From NCBI GenBank assembly GCA_936450465.1, contig OW388297.1:49077630-49141629 (forward strand): DNA of 64,000 nt, given 5' to 3'. The notes below the pieces were generated by a model, which saw only the letters and a list, made by a program, of their open reading frames with translations, did no database searches and was not told the origin of the DNA. Each line of letters opens with the position of its first letter. Position 1 is the first letter of the stretch. The translations under genes were made by a program, and so were the position numbers. The DNA is from Gibbula magus (taxonomy: Eukaryota > Mollusca > Gastropoda > Trochida > Trochidae). Shown in pieces: positions 50,448 through 61,594 of this stretch.

Positions 50448-50708
50448 GGGGGCGGGGCAACTCTGTCTGCAGTAGAGAACTGTTCTACACGCAGTAAGGT
50501 TTGGGTGCAATGCTACACTGAATTTCAGCGTAGTACCACCGTAGTTCCAGCCGCTGCTCGCAGGTTTCACCGCAGTGCATAGCCACATGGTGTTGCAGGC
50601 TTTCTCCCTGCCATAATACTAGCAGCCGCGATATAAGTGAAATACTCTTGAAAGCGGCGTTAAACCCCAACTCACTCACTCACTCACTCACTCACTCACT
50701 CACTCACT
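50448..50708 (+). repeat. SINE copy lacking its pol III promoter
   Basis: It starts with the family's gggggcgggg and then jumps directly to caactctgtctgcagtag. About 55 bp with both the A and B boxes are therefore absent relative to 30619. The body and an expanded (actc)n tail (about 50670-50708) are intact. Flanks ctaagaaatgg and ctgagaaacgg resemble a target-site duplication. Confidence 0.88.
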
Positions 50709-50845
50709 CTGAGAAACGGTTTGAGGGATGGGGACCCAAATCTTAATTTCTGAAAAAGGAAAAAGCTGTTCGACCTCACCATTCAATGATTTTGAAAAAA
50801 GAGTGTATAGGTCTATTGGCACTCTATTAAAAACTGTATTTACAA

Positions 50846-50849
50846 CCCG

Positions 50850-50882
<33 letters not shown>

Positions 50883-50892
50883 TCTCTCTCTT
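50846..50892. repeat. Poly-C tract (31 C) followed by (TC)n
   Basis: cccg is followed by 31 consecutive C (50850-50880) and a short tc run. It gives spurious poly-proline and poly-glycine frames on the two strands. The minus strand is strongly G-quadruplex prone. Confidence 0.9.
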
Positions 50893-52043
50893 TTCCCACG
50901 CCTATATGTTATAAAATAATTAGGCATCTGACTACAAACCCAACAATACAAAATTTCTGTGAGTGTGTTTTGTTTTAACACCACCTTCTTGTGATATAAC
51001 ATTCTCTTCCCACTGAGGATCATCCCTTCAGATTTCCGACCCAAACCTCTGTACCTTTTCGCTTGAAATCGGGGGCAGAAATGGAGTGTCCTGATTGGTT
51101 GCAATCGGATCTAGTTGTGCAATCGGCGACGCCGTTGTAAAAGTTACATTTGCCAATGACACGTCATAATGATAAAATAAACGTTTTCTCGTATAATGTG
51201 TTTTCCTCGTATATGCTATTTGATTCTGTGAAAACTGTTGACCATAAACATGCTTATAAAAAAAGGAGAGCAAATCAGAGACAAATACCTAAAATAGTTC
51301 ATCTGTGTTATTTACATTAGACAAATTTGAATTACATATGCTAATGAGCAAGACCCTTAAAAGTCAAATGCCTAGATCTTTGAAGTCACTCGGACGACGG
51401 GGCCTGTGAGAGATTAGTTTTCATTGGTCGAAAAGCAGGGATCCCCGCTGGGGAATTTGTCTTGAGTCTTCGGATTTCAAGCCAAAAAAAGCACAGAGGT
51501 TAGGATCGGAAATCTGAAGGGAGTAACTTCTGTAGGAAGAGAATGGTGATCTAACTAATGAACAATAAAATGTCGTTATGACCTTGTGTTGAGGTCGACA
51601 TCGTCGCTTAAGTCTTTGTTGGTTGGATTACCCTCATTCTTGCGGCGGTAAACGACTCTGCACTAAACTAATGTAGACTTTTCAGACCATATCCGAGACG
51701 CGTTCTCGATGCCCCTTAAAAGGACTCCCTGTGTCAGTTATTTCTGATAACTAGTTTGTATGAATAAATCCCATGTAGTTGCATTGAAGCACGGCTTATC
51801 TTCATTTGTAATAAAAATAGGGAGCAATGGTTCAATGTCGACAATAGAGATAAAGAAAACCATCGACCATGACCACACACGGATATCATTATATGGCCGG
51901 CTCGTGAAGTTCGTGTCTTGAATGTGCATCACTAGCTATGTAATGTCTTAATTTTTGTACTTTCAAGTTAAACACTTTTCAGAACGTATTATGTTATACT
52001 TAGATCTTTCATGAACTTTATGGCATATGATTAAGCGCATATA
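50893..52043. other. Unassigned interval
   Basis: Two segments near 51021-51075 and 51480-51530 are partly inverted: atcccttcagatttccgacc against ggatcggaaatctgaaggga. Also tcgcttgaaatcgggg has a weak counterpart. This may be a roughly 500-bp inverted-repeat element, 51020-51530, but I could not confirm its ends. No gene is recognised. Confidence 0.4.
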
Positions 52044-52495
52044 CACTGCCGGGCAAAAGAAACTACTCACCTCAGTTGGTTTCGATTAATTCAATATTTA
52101 AAAGAAATCAGATGCATTTGACTATGGCACGATACAACGATATTTATCTGCAGTAGTTTGAATGAATTTATTGGTGACTTTTGGCAAATTTTCTTTAATG
52201 AATACTGGTAAGACATGGAATGATCCTTATCATGTTTAAAGTGTTGTAAATGTGTGCAGAATCAGGCACATTTATTTATTTTCATATAGAATATGTACAT
52301 GTATTATATGTCGATTAACAGTTGTGTAACATCAAAAATAAATTTTGAAGAAGTATAAAATTTTAAATTTCATATATTCAAAAAAATTCTTAAATATGTA
52401 GAATATTCTTTCACTGCTGACTGAACACATTGTACCTTTCAGTTTTAGATTATGACATCGAAAACCTGAGATATTTGCAATTGAAAATCATAGTC
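52044..52495 (+). mobile_element. Tc1/mariner-type MITE copy, right end missing
   Basis: The left end cactgccgggcaaaagaaac, with TA at 52042-52043, is followed by ctcacctcagttggttt. The internal gttgtaaatgtgtgcagaat segment and the late gagatatttgcaattgaa segment match 38679-39197. Similarity stops near 52495 and no right terminus is found, so the copy is truncated. Confidence 0.78.
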
Positions 52496-54180
52496 ACATT
52501 GATCGGTCAACGTTTGATGTTAATAATGTCTCAACAGAAAGCAAAAGCAAAAGGAAATGGATACATGGTGTTGTTCAATTGTTGAACAGCATTGACGTAA
52601 TATATGTACATTACGTTGATGATTAAAACATCAAAGGGACAATCACATTAATGTGATCAAGTTAAGTGGAAATGTTTGAAACACGATAAACACTGTAAAT
52701 GCATAATTATGCAGTTGATTAAACATTCAATTTGTATTTGACTGTTCACACATCTGATGTTATGCTACACGTTTAAGACGTCTATACCAATACGCGTTAT
52801 CCGTTATGCTTTCTATGAGCTATCGTGTTCACAGCAGGTATTAATGGGATTTGGACGTAGTCTAGGTTTGATCAATGATTTATTTTGATAACATCATGCA
52901 TGTTTTCTGGTTATTGTAGAAATCTGTTGCCAGTTTGACAAGCGAATACACGTTATTTTAAGTATTGCAATAGCTGGATCTGTGTTAAAGGGGCTACCAT
53001 TAAAGGTTAAATGCTCACTCGGTGTTAGAAATGAAACTATGCTGAAATATATGACCTCAATATCCCACGTTTACATACAATGTCATGTATTATATGGATC
53101 AAAACTATTAATAATATCAATATTGAAAATGTGTCTCCTTCTGCCTTTTAGTAAAAGTAATATATCATAAATAATTCAGAAAGTTATGGACAATATGGAC
53201 ATTTTGTATGTATCATGTAAAGGTGTCAATGGATATATTTCTTAAGATAGAGATCGAATGTTTTATTTGGAATCACACAAGTACCTTCAATGATACATAT
53301 GCTGACCAACACCTTAGAGTCAAATGGCAGACGCTGATATCTGACAGCTTATCCATTCAGCAACCAAGACCTTGCTATTGGCGATAGATGCCTCGAGCTC
53401 ACTTTTAGGGTGTAATATCGAATCTTGCAATGGACTCTATAGTAGAGTTAGTAAATGAATAAAGCGTGATCACAAATTTAAAAATATTTTTTTGTCATAA
53501 TAAAATGTAAAAAAAAACATTATACAAAACAATGTCCAAATAGAAGAAATGCACAATATCCCCCTTACATATAAGTATTGGGTTTCAGTACTGGGTTGGA
53601 AAAACACGTTCGACATAAAGAAAACAGAGAAGTTCATGTATAAAGCATCAATAAAACACTAGACAAAAACTCAGATGGGACATGAAGAGTTATTTACAAC
53701 CAATCGAATCTTTAACAAATGCAATAAATAACCTGCGAATGTGATCAACATGTAACTACCTGAGCTCCTTGAAGAGAGATCAATGAGGAAATGTCAGTAG
53801 TCTTCGGTGAATTAGTAATGAGTTTGTCCATATCCTTAATACAGAGGAATGGCGTGTGCAGTATGTCCTATTACATGTTTTGTAGCATTACAATCTAAAA
53901 GTATTTATTCTGAAAATATCCCCATGTAACTAAATATTGAAAAGGAGGCTATGAGAAACGGGAGTTTATGAAAATAGGGGCTCCTTTTTAAAACATTTTC
54001 GATATTTTTTTTCAGAGTCTGAATGTTAGACTAGATGTTTTGTCCCAAGTGAAAATAGAAAAATTAAAAAACTATTTATCTTTATCGATTTGCTAAAATG
54101 TTATTTATCTATTTGGTTTTATCTGGATGGGCACGACGATGAACGTAAGTCAGTTACATGTTACATAAAATGGTTATATT
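52496..54180. other. Unassigned interval
   Basis: The segment aagtaccttcaatgatac at about 53279-53296 vaguely resembles the outer box of the 54181 repeat. The 62-codon frame 52982-53170 is unrecognised. Otherwise AT-rich. Confidence 0.35.
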
Positions 54181-54303
54181 TGGGATAACACTACCTTCAA
54201 TAGTACAAATTCTTGTACCTCTTCGGCCCGAGTCCCATGCGGGATTCGAACCTACGCCCACAGAGTAAGGCAACTATCGCCAGCATTGACTGTACCAACA
54301 GCA
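54181..54303 (-). repeat. Second tRNA-derived repeat family, copy 1
   Basis: The minus strand reads caatgctggcgatagttgcc, ttactctg, then gtaggttcgaatcccgcatg (B box), then gactcggg and, after a short spacer, tactattgaaggtagtgtta. The same ordered blocks occur at 58316-58438. The B box is canonical and the A box is poorly kept. It is distinct from the (ACTC)n-tailed SINE. Confidence 0.7.
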
Positions 54304-55184
54304 TGTTACATGTCAAGAAACAAAATAACATTTATTTCAGGATTTAATCATCGTTTTTTAAATAATTATCGAGTTCTTTTTAAGTTGAAATGACACCAGA
54401 AAGAGCAAAGAAATTAGATAACGACAGGCGCGTTAGCGGGACTGACGTCAAGGTATTCCAGATGACGTCAGAGCATTGTTGTCATCAACCATTACTGACT
54501 GATAACACGTTGCCATTATTACAAGTGGATAATAAAACAATTATGTTCATTGATAAATCACAGTATATCACAGTTGTTCATATAAGAAACAACATTTTAC
54601 CAAATGGATCATGGTGTCCATGATTGAAAGATAGCCAGTAATTTTGCCTGTTCAGATATTACATATTAATATATTTGTATTCCATACGATTACAGCCACA
54701 TAACGTGGCAATAGATTTTAATCTCATATTTTTAGATGATACAAACAAGCGCTTATCGATAAACTTTAAATATTTGATGAAGTCGTCACCACGAAACTTC
54801 ACAATGAATTTCCACTTAAAGCAATTTGTTACACTGTACTAAACATGGTAATTGCTACTGGGACTAAGGGTGATAACCTTAATGGGTGAGATCCATGTCA
54901 ATAAGTTTAAGTTAGAGAGATTACAGTTTTTCATTCTTTTTTTTTTCCATTCACACTTTATCGACAATAAAGATAACATACTATCCCCAAAAAGTTCCCA
55001 CGCAGAACTGTATAATTCAGATACATGTATAATGTTGCAATTCAAATAACACATCAAGTGGAATAATGTAAATAATGATAATACTTGGAACGTTTGGAAA
55101 CAGCACTGTCACAACCAATTAGGCAGAGCGATTGACGTTCATGAATCTCATACATGTTGTTCTTTACAGAGATCTCCATATGTA
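54304..55184. other. Unassigned interval with a TGACGTCA pair
   Basis: Exact TGACGTCA palindromes start at 54443 and 54463, here 20 bp apart. They lie inside a 77-codon plus frame (54390-54623) that has no recognisable domain. Overlapping frames near 54839-55057 on opposite strands are unrecognised. Confidence 0.4.
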
Positions 55185-56157
55185 CAACGAGGGGCAAAAG
55201 AAACGATACTAATAAAAAAGATAATTTAATCCACGCAAAATAAAAACGACTGACACATAGTTACACAATGTCTCTTCAAGCCAATTAAACTTAATTTGTA
55301 ATTTTTGAAACATTATTTGTTCATGGTTAAAGTCAAAGAAGGTACATGTACATTATGCCGACAATCAACTTGTACTAACATAATGCCATAAAATTTAACC
55401 TTAAATACCAAACATGTTTTTTTTAAACCTTGGAATAGCACTTTCAGCACCTCATGTGTGTTTGAACACATATAAAATAGTAAGTATCCTACTCGTATGA
55501 ATGAAAAGTTGTACATCTCTTTATGAAATATACTGATGTCCAAAAGAAAGTTGACAATCACAAAAACGGTTTTATTGAAAATGGGGTATTGTCTATATTC
55601 GAAATAAAAACATTTACACATTATTGACATCCAAAAAACGAAAACAATCGACAAAACGCACTTTAGTGTATAAACATTGTCGAAAAACGGTAAGAATGAA
55701 AAACATGCTTTCAAATCAAGAATCACGAAATGCACCTGTACAAATGCAAATAATAAAACTGATGAGACACGTTCAGCAGCAAAAAGTAATCACGAAAATT
55801 CCGAGATTATCAACAGCTCAGAGAGAATGGCAAAACATCGCCCCTAACGTCATTCGACGCTTGACAACGTCAATGCGTAGTCGTGCCCAGGCATGCATTG
55901 ACGCCCAAGGAGGACACACTCGATATTAACGCTAGCCGAGAAACCACCATAATGTTGTGTGAAAAATTAAAATGAATTTTTTGTTGCCCAAGCTTCTGAA
56001 TTCTGTATTGTAATGGAATTAACAACATTTGAAAGAAAAAAATTCATTGGAAATAAACAGTTCTTTTTATCCTAAATGTCATTCAGTATCCACTTTATCC
56101 GGCAGAAAATGCGTTACTCTGTTAAACACTTGGTATCGTTTCTTTTGCCGCTCGGTG
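55185..56157 (+). mobile_element. Internally deleted Tc1-like transposon (973 bp)
   Basis: The left end caacgaggggcaaaagaaac and right end (reverse complement) caccgagcggcaaaagaaac match at 18 of 20. Similarity continues into gatac. TA flanks both (55183-55184 and 56158-56159). It keeps only the end of a transposase gene (see the pseudogene entry), while intact Tc1-like elements are commonly around 1.6 kb. A second terminus-like sequence, ctgatgtccaaaagaaag, lies inside at about 55535. The element may therefore be a composite of two Tc1 relatives. Confidence 0.85.
55770..55929 (+). pseudogene. Tc1/mariner transposase, C-terminal fragment
   Basis: The last 45-50 residues of the open frame that begins at 55624 read TAQREWQNIAPNVIRRL, TTSMRSR and then ACIDAQGGHTRY before a stop at 55927-55929. 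This is the characteristic Tc1 C-terminus: E-W-n-I-p, I..L..SM..R, then a GGhTrY end. The residues before about 55770 (KKRKQSTKRT...) do not resemble the DDE catalytic core, and no helix-turn-helix N-terminus is present. The fragment cannot catalyse transposition. It serves to classify the element and its MITE relatives. Confidence 0.9.
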
Positions 56158-57001
56158 TATGTAGTTGAAATGAAGGAATGGTATATGTTTCATACATGGT
56201 TAACCAAGCGTATCGTGTGTATAATACTGATATACAGTATCCACCTTCTTCACCGATCCATGATGTGTACTCACAAAAAACGTGCAATTAGTGTTAACGA
56301 CATAAGTATACATTTGCTTCTATTCATAAATACAACTATCATATATAGTAAGCTGGTAATTATATGACAATCATTTCTTCATAAATGATATTTTACTAAA
56401 GGTCTGTAATTAATGATTACTGTTGCAATTTGTATTTGAAGGATTGTGTATACTTTGAATATATATGTACGATGTACATGTACCTAAGTATGTTATCAAC
56501 TGACATCCGATCAAACCTTATATTATAGAACAGTACTGAACATAATTTTATTTTAAAAATACACAACGATAAAGAGATTATAGATACAACCATTCATAGT
56601 AATTGTAAGGTAAGGTATATCTTTAGAAAGACCTAGAACTGTTTAAGTAAAATGTAATCATATGTCATAAGTGAGATAAATTTGTCGATATGTGGATTAT
56701 AACAAAACAGGAGGGGAGTGCCTTCCAACGTTCATCGTTAAGATGTGTACACGAGGAGATTATATGGAACAACAAATTATTTTTTAATGATAGTACCTGT
56801 GCTTTGTTTACGGGTAATGTTTAGCCATCTTCCAGTTTCAGTAGATAATCTGTTGTTAGGTGTTCAAAATATGGTTAATTTGGGCCGTATTCAAAACATC
56901 AAACATGATTATTAATTTCATAAAGATGCTGAGTTTATAATGTGTATGGGCCATATTGTAAACAATACGCTTTATATTTTATTTCAACATGTTATGTTTT
57001 A
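56158..57001. other. Unassigned interval
   Basis: The 112-codon frame 56029-56367 begins inside the transposon and runs out of it; no domain is recognised. The rest is AT-rich without visible repeats. Confidence 0.35.
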
Positions 57002-57430
57002 ATGGGACACTCCGTGTTTTTCATGAACTTTTATTTAGATTTAATAAATAAAAAAAATCATATGTCCTGATTTACGTCCAAATCATCTCACTCGCCATTT
57101 ATCCCCTTAACGCCAAATATTTGACAATAACTTGTTTTCAATGAAACTCCAGCAGCGGCTTAATACACGATGAGAAGCTTAATCCATGCGACCCATTTAC
57201 ATGTATGCCAATTATATGTTCCATTGAACAGTACCAACCAATATCCGCCTCTTTTTCTGCTACATATAAGATTTTCAATTGATGCCCGACAACCGCGGAA
57301 CATTGTCCGGTTTTCGATCATAATCACGACTGAACAGGAAATTTTCGACAATTGTCATTACTTCTCGATAATACAACACCCTTAGTACCTTTTGACTTAT
57401 GTTACTACAATAACATACGGAGTGTCCCTT
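57002..57430 (-). mobile_element. MITE, GGGACACTCCG ends, body related to the 23541 family (429 bp)
   Basis: The left end atgggacactccgtgt and right end acggagtgtccctt are inverted, with TA outside both (57000-57001 and 57431-57432). Read on the minus strand the body contains gatcgaaaaccggacaatg, catataattgg..acatgtaaatgggtcg and tttcattgaaaacaagttatt. These align in order with 23541-24014, although the termini share only AAGGNAC..TCC. Confidence 0.83.
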
Positions 57431-58315
57431 TAATGTGTCCTAGGGTAGTGAAACTTTTTGAATAAATTTGAGAAATGGGTTCGAATCCTACCTGCCATTC
57501 AATCATTCAAATAGGATCAGTCTTGCACAATTAATCACGAACCAAAAGGAATATTTAGTCTATATATGTAATATTAGATGTCTGCGTTTTGGATTGGGGT
57601 TGCTTTCAGGTGTGCCTTCTTTGTGTAATTTATAATAGATAAAGAAAGACAGTGACTCAATATATGTAGGGTCCGTTGCTATTAAAACAGGACCAAGCTA
57701 CATGTAAGCTACGTGGCTATTATTAATTTTATCATCACAAATGGACCTGTGTGCTAACCTGTTTGACAACATTGTCCGCTTGATGTTGACACGTTTTTTC
57801 CCCGTATATTCCTTTCACTGTGCAAGCTTGTACTTGAAGAACCATACAGTCTTAACAGTTAACTATTATGAGAGCAGTATCTCCCACATGCAGTTGTCCC
57901 CTATGTGACCCTTGTTAACTGCTTTGTTTCTAAGACTGCTGCTGTTTTATAGGACATTTTTTCTACCATGAAGTTGATGTGTGATATATAGGACATCGCT
58001 TGTGATTCAAATTAAAGTAGTTAGTGTTAGATAAACTTGTTTGGTGACTTTAGAAGTGGAATACATAAGAACGATTTTTTTCCGGCTTTTTCATCAGATG
58101 ACACGTGAAGGAGCTATCATATTCTCTGAAATGTATATGTTGTATGTTCACAATAAAGGAGTTGTTTTTCATAAAGTTTTAAAAGTTTTTTTTTAAAAAG
58201 CTGAAGTTTAAAAAGTTATTGATGTTATCTATTTTACAATCTTTCAGTGCCTGAAGGAGAATGTGGGAAGGATATTTCGTTTGAACAGCAGTTTAATAAT
58301 ATAACATAGTTACTC
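57431..58315. other. Unassigned interval
   Basis: No recognisable gene or repeat. A lone B-box-like gggttcgaatccta at about 57478-57491 has no partner motifs. Confidence 0.35.
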
Positions 58316-58438
58316 TGGGTTGACACTACCTTCAATAGTACAATAGCCGAGTCCTCTGTGGGATTCGAACCCAAACCTTCAGAGTAAGGCAACTATCGCC
58401 AGCACTGACAGTATTACTGCACGACCACGGGGCTTCCC
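58316..58438 (-). repeat. Second tRNA-derived repeat family, copy 2
   Basis: The minus strand reads gccccgtggtcgtgcag (A-box-like), cagtgctggcgatagttgcc, then tttgggttcgaatcccacag (B box with a paired T-stem), then gactcggctattgtactatt and gaaggtagtgtcaaccc. It matches 54181-54303 block by block. No acceptor stem closes it, which argues against a working tRNA. Confidence 0.72.
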
Positions 58439-59122
58439 AAATGTAACCATGTTTTATTTGTCCACATTCTAAATGGCATGTATTTAAGTTTTATAATGTA
58501 TTCAGTTATTTGCGACTTAACGTGATTGTCTATTCGCAAATTTTTCGAAAATGTCACTTGCATATATCACGTGTAATCCTTTATATAATTCTACACTGAT
58601 CTCTCAAATACCAGTTATGGCCAACTACTCATTTAGACTGATAACCAACTAGTTAACCACATAAGTAAGTTTTAAGATACACCAGAATGATATACCATGT
58701 TAACTGCAAGATGTACGTTAAACATTGATATTTTCAACACGATTATATTTAACACGCACTAAACCGACTGTGAAATGGACAATATTTGCGTTCCCCCACG
58801 TTGCTTTAAGAGATAATGATAGGGGATATTCCAATTTTAACTTCACTTCTTAGTAGGTCTAGAAGAACCACCAGCATATTTCCAACTTATGACAACCCTG
58901 ATATTGAAATGCAGCCAAGAAATACACAAACACGTCACATGGAATTGAACTTAAACTGAAACAGACTAAACTTTTTATGTCACTTAAGAACATTTAAACG
59001 TTATAGGTAAAGTACTACAAAGATATCACTGAACAAAATGTGAGTTTTTACATGATCTCCACAGCGTTAGCACCGTTTCTGTCAGTATGTTTCATGCAAA
59101 TGGTATAAACATGCAAACTTTA
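58439..59122. other. Unassigned interval
   Basis: AT-rich sequence with no recognisable gene or repeat. Confidence 0.35.
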
Positions 59123-59596
59123 AAGGTACATCCATTGTGTTGTGGGGGGTTCAAATATACAAAACTGTATAAACAGTGCTATTTTCTCGAGAAGTACTGA
59201 CTGTTGTCGAACATTACTATTTTAATGGTTATCGGTTCAGTATATAGTTGCGATATAATGGTTAAAGAAGTGATTTCTGTCGAAAACCGGACAATGCATC
59301 GCAATCAGCGCACGTCAATCAGTTAAACGTTAGTTATTTACAGAAATAACAATTTGGGTTAATGATATTCAATAGGGCATATAATTACTGTGCATGACAA
59401 TGTGGCGTGTAATTTCGGTGTCTTCACATGTATAATGATGTTCCTATATTTTCATTGAAAACTAGTAATTATGATATATTTGGCAATTGGGGATGAATAT
59501 AAGTTGAGTGAACTTAATTGAACTGAAATTAGCACATGGATTTTTGGCACGCATTAAAGCCAAATAAAATATTATGAAACAAATGGATGCCTCTTT
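59123..59596 (+). mobile_element. MITE, TCCATTGTG family, copy 2 (474 bp)
   Basis: The left end is aaggtacatccattgtgttg. The right end contains caaatggatgcct, followed by an expanded T run. TA is present on both sides (59121-59122 and 59597-59598). It is collinear with 23541-24014, including gtcgaaaaccggacaatgca and agtaattatgatatatttgg. Confidence 0.87.
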
Positions 59597-60074
59597 TAAC
59601 TTCAGTGAAAAGAAGAACGCTATTAGACGACAGTGGACAATTGGACAATTGGACACTAATTGCAAGTGACCTAGCAGAATACGTATGAACAATTCATACG
59701 TAATAGTCATTAAACGATACATTGCCTTACATGTATAATACACTACACACTAGAATATTACAATCAACGTAAAATTGCAAAGAAAACCATACATATATTG
59801 ATGAAAAAAACGAATATAACATAATAATCAATGATTTAAAATGAAACGATTATAGATACAATACATTACATAGGGACATCAATCTTTCTTTTGGCTAAAC
59901 CACTAAAAAAGCATGGTGATTGGTGATTTTTACGTACACCTTCTTATACGATGGTATCCTCATCCCATAGACAATACAAGGAATACAAAACATACACAAC
60001 ATTAACAACGTGTGAAAGCGAAACCGAAGATAACCAGGTTAAGATCAATCAGCTCAGTAAAATCATGCAAAGTC
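59597..60074. other. Unassigned interval
   Basis: Three ggacaatt-like repeats lie at about 59633-59658. No other feature is visible. Confidence 0.35.
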
Positions 60075-60230
60075 GTTGTCATGATCGAAAACCGGACAAT
60101 GGACCTTGGCTTGCGTAATTTTGGAAATTTTCATTAAGTAGATTAGAAGACATATTTGCTTCTATAGCGTTTAAAATGTCTTATAACGAGTACATACGTG
60201 AGATCGTTCCTTGGTTTTCATTGAAAATAT
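60075..60230 (+). repeat. Fragment of the GATCGAAAACCGGACAATG MITE group
   Basis: gatcgaaaaccggacaatgg at about 60084-60103 is followed at matching distance by ttaaaatgtcttataacgag and gttttcattgaaaatat. These resemble the equivalent segments of 59123-59596. No termini are found. Confidence 0.55.
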
Positions 60231-61594
60231 CATACAAAACTGATCATGCATGTTGAAGATAACCCTTAACATGTTATCAAAGCATACGCGATATTAAACG
60301 AATAAACAATTACTGATCATAATTCATCCGTCGACCTAATGTCCCCATCAAGGAATTAAGGCATCTGTTTTAGTTATTAGTAATTTGTATATCAATTAAT
60401 ATATATTAACTGGGGATCCATATATCAGGTTCGATGAACTCCATTGACTGTTATTAGCTTAAAGGAATGTGACAAATTTTATAAATGTATGTCGATATTT
60501 AGAATTCTGCACCAACATGGGGTACATTCTTCAACGTAAAGGAATGCTGTTAATCTATATTTTATTATTAACACTGAGGAATCTGTATCAGCATTTATGA
60601 ATCGATAACGCCCCGAGGAAAGTTGTCAGCAGAAAGAGTTTGTGTCGACAAGGTGAATCTATGTACAGAGTTTTTTTTGCTGTAGTTTACTCAAATGTGG
60701 ACAGTATTTTTAAACGAAGATTTTACTTTTTTATTTCAGCATTGCATAACCATAATAATAAATGATATACACAAACTTATCATCTTTCATTCATCCTGAA
60801 GATAACTTTGTTCTTTCAAAAGGAACGAAATTACGTTGTGCATCTTAATTTTGAACATTGTACTCATCACAATTCAGCGTCTACAGTTATGTTCATCAAA
60901 ATACCAACGATATAACACTGAATGAAAAAGAACATGTTGATGTTCATCGAAATAACAACGACATTGTTCATGTCCTATCAATGCTTAAACATGTTGGCTA
61001 GTATACAAGACAAACCACACATCTGATTGGTGATTTCTTACAGATGAGTCTCGTGTTGTCTCGTGTTGGCTCGTGTTGTCTCGTTCTGAAATACGTTCAG
61101 TCGCTGTCTGCTCTTCCCTTGGCAAGGCTTGGCGGTGCTAGGAGTTGATTAACAGGTGTGAAAACATTGCCTATACTACTGTTTGGGAGTTTCGCATATT
61201 TCATTGCAAAATACTTACATAATTCTAGATTTTACAGGTAACTTAACAGGTACCTTTCCGTATTGACAGACTGGAGGATTCCAAGACACATGAATGGTAT
61301 TTGCCTGTACTTCCGGTAAGAGAGAAAGCTAAAATAATAAAATTGATTACATGCAGTAGTAGTAGAGAGAGAGAGGTGGGGGAGGGCAAAAGAGGGAAAG
61401 AGAGTAAGTGAGATATAATTTGGAGGGCTACCTATTGTAAAAAAAAAAGGTTGTCTGCTACACGAACGTCGACTGTTTTATTTTACAGGGTTCAATGTTT
61501 GAACTGTCTGTAAGCAGTATACAATGTTTACTGGAAAGAAGATCTTATTTTGTCTTGAAATTGTAAGAAGACTCCAACACATTATCTTCATTTA
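60231..61594. other. Unassigned interval with low-complexity patches
   Basis: About 61043-61083 holds four variants of tctcgtgttg. About 61355-61415 is a purine-rich (AG)n and G-rich stretch followed by a short poly-A at about 61439-61448. No gene is recognised. Confidence 0.4.

Noticed and set aside
50700..51104. 134-codon minus-strand frame with poly-glycine
   Set aside because: The glycine block is the poly-C tract; the flanks carry no recognisable domain and the opposite strand gives poly-proline equally well.
57478..57491. Isolated GGTTCGAATCC-like B box
   Set aside because: No A box at the right distance and no similarity to either tRNA-derived family in the window.
58316..58438. A functional tRNA gene
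   Set aside because: The T-arm is good, but no acceptor stem closes, the A box deviates, and a diverged copy exists at 54181, as expected for a repeat.
59633..59658. ggacaatt triplet as a minisatellite
   Set aside because: Only three short partial units; chance or slippage is sufficient.
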